Source: Listeria ivanovii subsp. ivanovii (GTDB taxonomy: Bacteria; Bacillota; Bacilli; Lactobacillales; Listeriaceae). Taken from it: a DNA stretch of 64,000 nt. The first letter of the stretch is position 1. Each line of letters begins with the position of its first letter. The notes beneath the pieces were generated by a model. The model was given only the letters and a program-made list of their open reading frames with translations. It did not search any database and was not told the DNA's origin. A program made the position numbers and the translations under genes. Shown piece after piece: positions 51,461-59,200 of this stretch. The stretch covers positions 2,216,001 to 2,280,000 of the forward strand of contig NZ_LT906478.1 of assembly GCF_900187025.1 (NCBI RefSeq), in the 5' to 3' direction.

Positions 51461-52684
51461 TTATGCTAATTCCTTCACAGGTTGTTTTTTCTCACGTAAC
51501 TTATAAACAATATTAATACATAGCCCTACTGCGGCCAGTGCAATCGCAATATAGAAAGCTTGTGTAAAATCGCCTCCATTTTGGCCAGCAATTTGTGCTG
51601 CCATTTTCGGTGCAAAGAATGCTGCTGTGGAATAACCAATGAATACTATTCCATAATTGACACCTTGATTTTTCGGACCATAGTTTTCCATAACAATGGA
51701 CGGGAAGACACCCATCGTTCCGCCAAAGCATAAACCTAGACCGATAATACCGATAACAAACCCTGCTACTGATTGAAGCGTAGCAAGTGATAGTAAAGAT
51801 AACGCGATGACTGTATAAATAATCATTAACGTATTAGATCTTCCTAGACGGTCTGATACAGCGCCCCAAACAACTCGTCCCAAACAGTTGCTTAGTGAAT
51901 AAATACTTACGTAAGCTGCAGCCGATGCCGCTGTTAAACCAAACATATTTTGACCTATTAAAGAAGCATTAGAAGCAATCATCAGTCCTGAAAATGCGCC
52001 AATACCGAGCATTAAAAGAATTAAATAGAAAGTCATGGTTCGAATCATTCCAGTCCAAGGTACATTGATCATTCCAGCATTGTTTCCTGCTGGAGGAGTC
52101 CAATCTTTTGGAGCATAGCCAGCTGGAGCAACTCGGATAAGGAAACTACAAACTATTACAACCGCGATATAAACCGCACCCATAATTTTAAAAGCGGTCA
52201 TGACACTATATGTTTCAATTAAATGATTCGCAATAGGGGCGGCAATAATCGTTGCACCACCCATGCCTGCTGTGATAAGCCCAGATGCAAGACCACGTTT
52301 ATCTGGGAAAAGACGAATCGTATTGCTAAGACATCCAGAGTAAGCAAAGCCTTGCCCAAGTCCAGCTAAAACGCCGTAAGATAAATACAGCATTGTGGTG
52401 GATGTCGCGAATCCAGTTAGAGAAAATCCAATGCCAAATAATATTCCACCTATCAAAATAGCCCATTTTGCCTTCCCTTTGTCGGTTAAAATCCCACCCA
52501 AAATAGTTGGAATCGGGCCAATCGCCGCATTAATTGTAAATGCCATCATTACTTGTGGAATTGTCCAACCATGAGCGGCACTGAGCGGTCCAGCAAAAAC
52601 ACTAAATGCATAAACCGCGCCTGTACAAAGAAGCACCCCTACAGAACCAATTAAAACTCCCCAACGATTTATTTCCTTAGTCAT
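51461..52684 (-). CDS. OFA family MFS transporter
   Basis: A 407-residue, twelve-helix major facilitator. The TM1-TM4 pattern (GVLLCTGAVYAFSVFAGPLS, AAIGPIPTILGGILTDKG, YGVLAGLGQGFAYSGCLSNTIRLFPDKRGLASG) is that of the oxalate:formate antiporter subfamily, which moves small carboxylates. I start at the ATG at 52684, overlapping the CoA-transferase stop by four bases (ATGA), with GAGGAAG upstream; 18 earlier in-frame codons lie within the upstream gene. Coupling to a CoA-transferase suggests uptake of the acid the transferase activates. Confidence 0.88.
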   Translation of the reverse strand: MTKEINRWGVLIGSVGVLLCTGAVYAFSVFAGPLSAAHGWTIPQVMMAFTINAAIGPIPTILGGILTDKGKAKWAILIGGILFGIGFSLTGFATSTTMLYLSYGVLAGLGQGFAYSGCLSNTIRLFPDKRGLASGLITAGMGGATIIAAPIANHLIETYSVMTAFKIMGAVYIAVVIVCSFLIRVAPAGYAPKDWTPPAGNNAGMINVPWTGMIRTMTFYLILLMLGIGAFSGLMIASNASLIGQNMFGLTAASAAAYVSIYSLSNCLGRVVWGAVSDRLGRSNTLMIIYTVIALSLLSLATLQSVAGFVIGIIGLGLCFGGTMGVFPSIVMENYGPKNQGVNYGIVFIGYSTAAFFAPKMAAQIAGQNGGDFTQAFYIAIALAAVGLCINIVYKLREKKQPVKELA

Positions 52685-54264
52685 AGTTTTACTTCCTCTC
52701 TTGTTTGTTTTTCGATAATAGTTTTTAAACCGCCCCATTTTCCGCTAAAAATGCCACTATCCATTATTTTCAAGTCACTCGCAATAGTTGGTTCAAAATC
52801 CATTTGTCCCAGCACATCTTTTTCTAAATCAATACCAGGTGCAATTTCAGTGAGAATCATTTTGCCATTTTCTAAACGGAACACGGCTCTTTCGGTGACA
52901 TACAGTATTGTTTGATCGGTTGTAGATGCATATTCGCCACTAAATGTGATTTGTTGAACTTTTTTGATAAACTTTTTAGCTTTTCCTTCTTGTAAAATCT
53001 CAAGTTTTCCATCACTCACACGTGTCTTTAGCCCCCCAGCCGTAAATGTTCCAGCAAAAATCAGTTTCTTCGCTGATTGAGATATATTAATGAAACCACC
53101 ACATCCAGCTACCCTTGTGCCAAATTTACTTACATTAACATTTCCAGCTTCATCTGTTTGCGCTAAACCAAGGACGGATAAATCAAGCCCTCCACCATCA
53201 TAAAAATCAAATTGGGAGTGATGATCAACAATTGCCTCACTATTATAGGCATGTCCAAAATCTGCTAAACCGGCTGGGACACCACCAACTGAACCAGCTT
53301 CTGTTGTTAGAATTAATTGGTCACTAACGCCTTCTTCTGCTGCTACAGTGGATACATTAACTGGAATTCCAACACCTAAATTAAGAATGGTTTGAGGTTC
53401 AAGTTCTGCAGCTGAACGTCTAGCAATGACTTTACGATCGTCTAATTCAAGTGGTTCGATATCTCCAAGCGGAACTTGAATATGTCCTGAAAACGCCGGA
53501 TTATATTGTGTGTTTTCTGTTTGGAAATGATTTTCCGGCTCTGAAATGATGATATGATCGATTAAAATCCCTGGAACTCGAACATCTTTTGGATTTAATG
53601 AACCTTTTTTAGCCACAGATTCTACCTGAGCAATAACAATTCCACCAGAATTACGAACTGCTTGGGCAATAGGTAACACTTCCATATGTAGTCCTTCTTT
53701 TTCTAATGTTAAATTTCCAAATTCATCCGCAACCGTTCCACGAATAAGTGCGACTTGAATAGGAAAACTTGGGTAAAATAACCATTCTTCTCCGTGAATA
53801 GTAAGTAACTCAACTAAATCATCTGTAGAACTTGCTGACATCTTTGCGCCTTCAATTCGAGGATCAACAAATGTTCCCATTCCGATTTTTGTAATAACCC
53901 CTGGTCGTTTTGCTGCAATTTCGCGGTAAAGTTGGGTGATAACACCTTGAGGTAAATTGTAAGCCTCACATTTATCTTCCTCAATTAATTTCGCCATTTT
54001 GGGAGAAGCAATAGCAATGCCACCAATCCAGCGTTTGATTAAACCAGCATGCCCCCAATGACTCATTCCTTTTTCCCGGCGATCTCCTAAGGCACTGGCA
54101 TGCATTACGGTTAAATTACGTGGTTCCCCACTCTCTAAAAAACGCTTTTCTACTGCAATAGCCATTTCTTCATTGACACAAGATAAGCCAAAACCGCTGA
54201 GTGCGACTGTATCTCCATCTTTAATCATTTTTGCAGCTTCACTTGCTTTGATAACTTTTGACAA
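52681..54264 (-). CDS. Acyl-CoA:carboxylate CoA-transferase (propionate CoA-transferase type)
   Basis: A 527-residue class I CoA-transferase with fused alpha and beta halves. The alpha half starts KASEAAKMIKDGDTVALSGFG; the beta half contains QTILNLGVGIPVNVS and the catalytic glutamate in LTTEAGSVGGVPAG. It swaps CoA between acyl-CoA and a free acid such as acetate or propionate. Probable start is TTG at 54264, nine bases after AAAGGAG; the GTG at 54273 lies inside that ribosome site. First gene of a three-gene unit behind a -24/-12 promoter. Confidence 0.88.
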   Translation of the reverse strand: MSKVIKASEAAKMIKDGDTVALSGFGLSCVNEEMAIAVEKRFLESGEPRNLTVMHASALGDRREKGMSHWGHAGLIKRWIGGIAIASPKMAKLIEEDKCEAYNLPQGVITQLYREIAAKRPGVITKIGMGTFVDPRIEGAKMSASSTDDLVELLTIHGEEWLFYPSFPIQVALIRGTVADEFGNLTLEKEGLHMEVLPIAQAVRNSGGIVIAQVESVAKKGSLNPKDVRVPGILIDHIIISEPENHFQTENTQYNPAFSGHIQVPLGDIEPLELDDRKVIARRSAAELEPQTILNLGVGIPVNVSTVAAEEGVSDQLILTTEAGSVGGVPAGLADFGHAYNSEAIVDHHSQFDFYDGGGLDLSVLGLAQTDEAGNVNVSKFGTRVAGCGGFINISQSAKKLIFAGTFTAGGLKTRVSDGKLEILQEGKAKKFIKKVQQITFSGEYASTTDQTILYVTERAVFRLENGKMILTEIAPGIDLEKDVLGQMDFEPTIASDLKIMDSGIFSGKWGGLKTIIEKQTREEVKL

Positions 54265-54326
54265 ATTCTCCACTCCTTTTTGTTCAACAATTCACATAAA
54301 TTTGTAATGATACGCATTTTCTTATA

Positions 54327-54343
54327 AAGCAATTTCCATGCCA
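54327..54343 (-). promoter_or_regulatory. Sigma-54 (-24/-12) promoter
   Basis: Minus strand TGGCAT-GGAAA-TTGCTT fits TGGCAC-N5-TTGCW with one change. It lies about 60 bases before the CoA-transferase start and the neighbouring gene encodes a sigma-54 activator. No sigma-A promoter is evident there. Confidence 0.82.
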
Positions 54344-54393
54344 AAATGAAAAATGGGCATTTAGCAGCATTTCGATTCATTAACCTTTTTTCA

Positions 54394-54402
54394 TTGTCGC
54401 AA
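54394..54402 (-). promoter_or_regulatory. Putative enhancer (UAS) site for the sigma-54 activator
   Basis: TTGCGACAA on the minus strand, about 50 bases upstream of the -24 element. The same nonamer and a near-complement form an inverted repeat at 55956-55982, upstream of the activator gene. A weak partner half (GAGAC) follows at 54407-54411. Confidence 0.5.
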
Positions 54403-54454
54403 AAAAGAGACGTTTTTTCATCCTCCAGTTAAATAGACTGTCGTGAAAACGCAA

Positions 54455-54488
54455 CAAAAAACCTAATCTTTATTGCAGATTAGGCTTT
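54455..54488 (-). terminator. Terminator of the sigma-54 activator gene
   Basis: Minus strand AGCCTAATCT pairs with AGATTAGGTT, followed by a T-run, directly after the activator stop. It insulates the sigma-54 promoter from read-through. Confidence 0.85.
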
Positions 54489-54492
54489 CTTC

Positions 54493-55860
54493 TTAATTAA
54501 TGACTTTAAGTTTCCGGTATAAGACAGAACGGTGAATTCCGAGCGTATGAGCCGCTTTTGTTACATTTCCATCACTTTCTTCCAACACTCGCATAATAAA
54601 ATGTTTTTCTACATCTTGCAAATAATCTTTTAAATAGATCGACTCTTTCTTCGTTTGCTCTTTAAAATGTAAATCAAGTGCAAAGTCATCTGTCACCTGT
54701 ATTTCTGCTTCTTTTGCCCCTGACATAACCACTAGTCGTTCTATTTGATTTCTAAGCTCACGAACATTTCCAGGCCATCCATAAGAAAGTAACTCTTTTG
54801 TTTTATCGCCGCTAAGTTGAAAATCTTTTTGATATTTTTGATTAAATTTTTGGATAAACTGGCGTGCAAGTCCGATAATGTCTTGCGGTCTTTCTCTGAG
54901 CGCCGGGATATGAACGGGAACAACATTAATCCGGTAATATAAATCTCGCCTGAAAGTTCCCTTCTCCACCATCTCACCAAGATTGCGATTTGTTGCTGAA
55001 ATAAGCCGAAAATGACGCTTTGTTTCTGTTGTTGAACCGAGTCTTCTTACTTCGCCTGTTTCAAGCACTCGAAGCATCTTAGCTTGAAGTTCTAAAGGCA
55101 TTTCAGAAATTTCATCTAAAAATAACGTACCTCCATCAGCAAGTTCAAGCATTCCTGGCTTTTCAATATCTGCCCCCGTAAATGATCCTTTTTCGTGTCC
55201 AAATAATTCCGACTCAAATAGTGCCTTTGGAATAGCTGCACAGTTAATCGAGATAAAAGGTCCAGTCGCTTGCTCGCTTTTCTCGTGAATATAGCGCGAT
55301 AAGACTTCCTTACCAGTACCTGATTCTCCGTATAATAAAACCTTACTATCAAACGGGGCGATTTGGTTGCAGACACGAACGATTTGCTTCATTACTACAC
55401 TTTCTGCCACCACCACGGTTCCTTCTTGCTCTTTATAATCCTCTAAAAGAAGCAATTCTTGATTACCCAAAATCGTCTCACCACGCCAAGTCTTAAAACT
55501 ATCTGGTTGTGTTTCATCTGACATCGTGACTACTAAATGAACGGTGCCATCTGGATAAAGAATCGGTGTTGAGGTAGAACGGATACTAAAACCTTTCTTT
55601 GTGTTTATTACTTTTGTTTTCTTTTCCTTCGTTCGGATTGCGTCTAATGTGACGGAATCATTATAAACTCCATCTTCTACTAAATCTCTCACATTACAAC
55701 GAAGTAATTCTTCCAAAGACATTCCAACAGTGAGTGCAGTAAACTTATTAGAAATTAAAATATTACCACCTGCATCGGTCACAAAAAGTGTTGTTGGCAT
55801 GTCTTTATTTAATTCACCAAATGACTGTACTCCCAGCAAGTTATCCATTAAGTCAAACAT
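54493..55860 (-). CDS. Sigma-54-dependent transcriptional activator with PAS domain
   Basis: An enhancer-binding protein of about 455 residues. N-terminal PAS-like sensor (TTLFVTDAGGNILISNKFTALTVGMSLEELL to about residue 125), AAA+ domain with Walker A GESGTGKE, the sigma-54-contact loop as GSFTGA (usual GAFTGA), Walker B GGTLFLDEISEM and R-finger region, and C-terminal Fis-type HTH (NVTKAAHTLGIHRSVLYRKLK). The ATG at 55860 has AAGGA upstream; the frame extends to a TTG at 55914 that sits at the predicted transcription start. It should activate the adjacent CoA-transferase operon. Confidence 0.9.
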   Translation of the reverse strand: MFDLMDNLLGVQSFGELNKDMPTTLFVTDAGGNILISNKFTALTVGMSLEELLRCNVRDLVEDGVYNDSVTLDAIRTKEKKTKVINTKKGFSIRSTSTPILYPDGTVHLVVTMSDETQPDSFKTWRGETILGNQELLLLEDYKEQEGTVVVAESVVMKQIVRVCNQIAPFDSKVLLYGESGTGKEVLSRYIHEKSEQATGPFISINCAAIPKALFESELFGHEKGSFTGADIEKPGMLELADGGTLFLDEISEMPLELQAKMLRVLETGEVRRLGSTTETKRHFRLISATNRNLGEMVEKGTFRRDLYYRINVVPVHIPALRERPQDIIGLARQFIQKFNQKYQKDFQLSGDKTKELLSYGWPGNVRELRNQIERLVVMSGAKEAEIQVTDDFALDLHFKEQTKKESIYLKDYLQDVEKHFIMRVLEESDGNVTKAAHTLGIHRSVLYRKLKVIN

Positions 55861-55917
55861 TAATAGCTCATCCTTTTGGACTAGTTCCCTAGTTATTTGC
55901 TCATCATTACACAATCT

Positions 55918-55926
55918 ATTATAGCA
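55918..55926 (-). promoter_or_regulatory. Extended -10 promoter of the activator gene
   Basis: Minus strand TGC-TATAAT; predicted start near 55911, giving a leader of about 50 bases to the ATG at 55860. No strong -35. Confidence 0.6.
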
Positions 55927-55955
55927 TAACTAGCTTGTTAGCAGTACTCGTTTTT

Positions 55956-55982
55956 TTGCGACAACTTAGTTCTTGTCCGCAA
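55956..55982. promoter_or_regulatory. Inverted repeat upstream of the sigma-54 activator
   Basis: TTGCGACAA (55956-55964), eight bases, TTGTCCGCAA (55973-55982). It lies about 30 bases upstream of the activator's -10, where binding could autoregulate the gene. The first arm recurs near the sigma-54 promoter. Confidence 0.6.
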
Positions 55983-56232
55983 TGTAAACTCGTTTTCATT
56001 CAGTAAATTTGGCTTGGCTTTTTAAATAAGTGTTCACTTATTGTGGCATCAAGATATTGCTGTTTTCATCTTTTATCTTGTTGAAATCACAAAATCTTCT
56101 TCCGTTTCTGGCCGGATATGCTCGAGCTTACTCTGCTTTTATATTTTTAATACATATTCATCCAATGCTTATATTGCAAGCTATCCAGATTCAACCTATT
56201 TATAACACTTTGTTATATTTCACTATAAAAAT
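55983..56232. other. Intergenic region, no gene seen
   Basis: About 250 AT-rich bases between the activator promoter and the terminator of the LPXTG gene. A 70-codon plus-strand frame lacks a ribosome site and looks accidental. Confidence 0.45.
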
Positions 56233-56267
56233 GACCTCCTAAAAATTAGACTAATTTTTAGGAGGTC
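56233..56267 (-). terminator. Terminator of the large LPXTG protein gene
   Basis: Seventeen-base perfect arms (GACCTCCTAAAAATTAG and complement) with a one-base centre, followed on the minus strand by ATTTTTA. It lies 20 bases after the stop codon. Confidence 0.8.
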
Positions 56268-56286
56268 TGTTGTTTATTTCGCTAAA

Positions 56287-59200
56287 TTATTGATTTCTTT
56301 TTCTTAGTAAGAACAAACTAACCATGCTGAAAAACAATCCAAAGAATATCTCCTCATTTGTGGACCCATCTCCTGTTTTAGGAAGAACTAATGCACTTTC
56401 TTTTGTTGAAGTGGGATTATTTATAGATTTAGTTTTTGTTATATCTATTGGGTTGCTTGGCTCTACAACAATACTAGTATTCTTATTATAAATAAATGTT
56501 ACTTTTTGGCGTTGCTCTTTATAAGTGCCGTGTTTGTTTGCAGGATCTTTTACTAATTTATATCCAGCTATTTGTTTTGCTGTCATTTTATATTTTGCTC
56601 CAACTATGCCAGTACTTATTTCTTCTATGGCTAGCTTCTTACCATTTGAATCTACAAACTCCGCTGTCACAACTCCACTTATAGCTTTTTTCGTATTTGT
56701 TTTTGTGACTTGAAGTGGCAATGTTTGTTGAAAAGCAATTTTCACATTTACAGGTACAGTATCTAATACATAACCTGCTGGTGCTTTTGTTTCGATTAGT
56801 TGATAATTTCCAGGTACTAGATTAGTAATTTTAAATTGTCCTGCTGCATTTGTTGTTAGTGTTTTAATAACATGATTAGTATTATCTACCAAGTTAAAAG
56901 TCGCATTTTTTAGAGGTTTTTTAGTTTGACTATCTATTTTTGTTAGTATAATAGAGCCAGTTGTCATTGTATTCATTTTGTTCACTTTTACTGTTTCTTG
57001 TTGATTAAATTCAATAGTAAATGTTACTGGCTCCTTATTTAAATCATAACCTTTTGGTGCTTTTGTTTCAACAAACTGGTAATCTCCTGGTGCTAGATCT
57101 GACACCGTAATGTTTCCATTTTCATTTGTAACTAAAGCATTCTTCACGTTTGCTCCAGCCTTCGTTTGCAACTCAAATTCTGCTCCTTTGAGTTCCGCCT
57201 CTGTCATACTATCTTTTTTGGTTAAAATAACACTACCTGTTTTTGCAGTATTTTCCTTGGTAATATTTAGAGAAGTTGCTTGGTTAAAGGCAATTGTGAA
57301 GTTGACAGGGCTAGCATCTAACTCGTAACCTATCGGCGCTTTTGTTTCGACGAACTGATATTCACCTGGCGCTAAGTCTGCTACGGTAATTTTGCCATCT
57401 TCACCTGTTACTAGATTACTTTTTACTTTTGTACCAGAATTCGTTTGTAACTCAAATTCTGCTTTGGCTAATGCCATTTTTGATACGCTATCTTTTTTCG
57501 TTAACACAACACTACCTGTTTTTGCGGTATTTTCTTTCGTAACATTCACTACGCCTGTTTGGTTAAAGATAATTGTAAAAGTTACTGGGGTCGCATCTAA
57601 CTCATAACCAGTTGCTGCTTTTGTCTCAACAAATTGATACTCACCTGGTGATAAGTCAGAAACAGTAATTTTACCATCTGTATCTGTCACTAAATCAACT
57701 TTTACTTTTGTACCTGTTTTCGTTTGTAGTTCAAATCCGGCGTCCGCAATTACTGCTTTTGTTTTACTATCTTCTTTTGTTAATACAACACTTCCAGCTT
57801 TAGCTGTATTTTCTTTTATAACATTGATTGCAGCTATTTGATTAAAGATAACTTGAAAAGGTACTGGGTTTATATCTAGGTTATAACCTGCCGGCGCTTT
57901 TGTTTCGACGAACTGGTACTCGCCTGGTGCTAGATCGGACACGATAATTTCACCGTTTGTATCGGCCACTAGGTTGTCTTTTACTTTTGTACCGGCTTTC
58001 GTTTGTAGTTCAAATTCTGCTTCGGCTAGGACTGCTTTTGATACGCTATCTTTTTTTGTTAACACAACGCTGCCCGTTTTTGCGGTATTTTCTTTGGTAA
58101 CATTAACTGTTTCTATTTGATTAATGGCAATTGTAAAACTGACAGGGCTTGCCTCTAACTCATAACCTGGTGCTGCTTTTGTTTCAACGAACTGATACTC
58201 GCCTGGCTCTAAATCAGCTATCATAATCTTACCATTTTCATCCGTCACTAAATTATCTTTTACTTTTGTCCCTGTTTTTGTTTGTAATTCAAATTCAGCT
58301 TCAGCTAAAACGGCTTTAGTTTTATTATCTTTTTTGGTCAACACAACGTTACCATTTATTGCGGTATTTTCGATTGTATAGTTAACAACTGAACCTTCTG
58401 CTCCAATTGTTATTTCTTTCCCAGTTTTATATTCATCATTAATTGTATATCCTACTGGTGCCTCAGTTTCAACCAAGTTATATTTACCCGATTGAATTCC
58501 ATCAAATATCACTTCGCCATCTGCATTAGTTGTTCCTTCTACTCCTGTTTCCTCGCCTTCAAGTGTGTAAAGTTTGAATTCAGCGCCTGCTAATTTTTTT
58601 GTGTTATCTACTTTATCTACTTTAGTAACTTTGAGTGAACCAACTGTTGCTATTCCATCGCCACTACCAATAGTAAATGCAGGTGCTACATTGGCAGTTA
58701 TTTCTCTTAAATTATATGGAAGAACCCCATAATCAGTAGAACTTACAGAAGCTGAGTTTTTGATTGTTCCTGACATCAGACTAATCGTACTATAATCCAC
58801 TTCAATCGGCGCTGTTGCTATATAATTTTTAAATTCGATTCTGAAAGTATTTTCTTCAAAAATAATATCATAATAATTTGAATTAATAACTTCTCCAGTC
58901 GTCTGATTGATTACTCTAAAACTATTTTTTACTAGTTGTGCTCCTGTTATTCCAATATCTAGAACATCTATTATAGCTGGATTGGTGATTGGTCGCTCAG
59001 GTGAGATATTGCTAAGCTCGATTTTCCAATTGACTTTATTGCCATAGGTTGCATCTATATCACCTGTTTTTTTTATTGCATTAAATTGATAAGATGAATA
59101 TACTTCTTTAGAATAAGATTTTTCATTCTTACCGTTATCTGAAACTTTTGCGATATTATTTACATATCTAGCAGAATACCATTTTTCGGTAGGTTTTGTA

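Noticed and set aside
56030-56242. 70-codon frame upstream of the LPXTG terminator
   Set aside because: No ribosome binding site and composition of random AT-rich sequence; its end overlaps the terminator.
56690-58370. CRISPR-like or satellite repeat array
   Set aside because: Units are 279 bases, in frame and encode SpaA/Cna_B protein domains; no short repeats with unique spacers.
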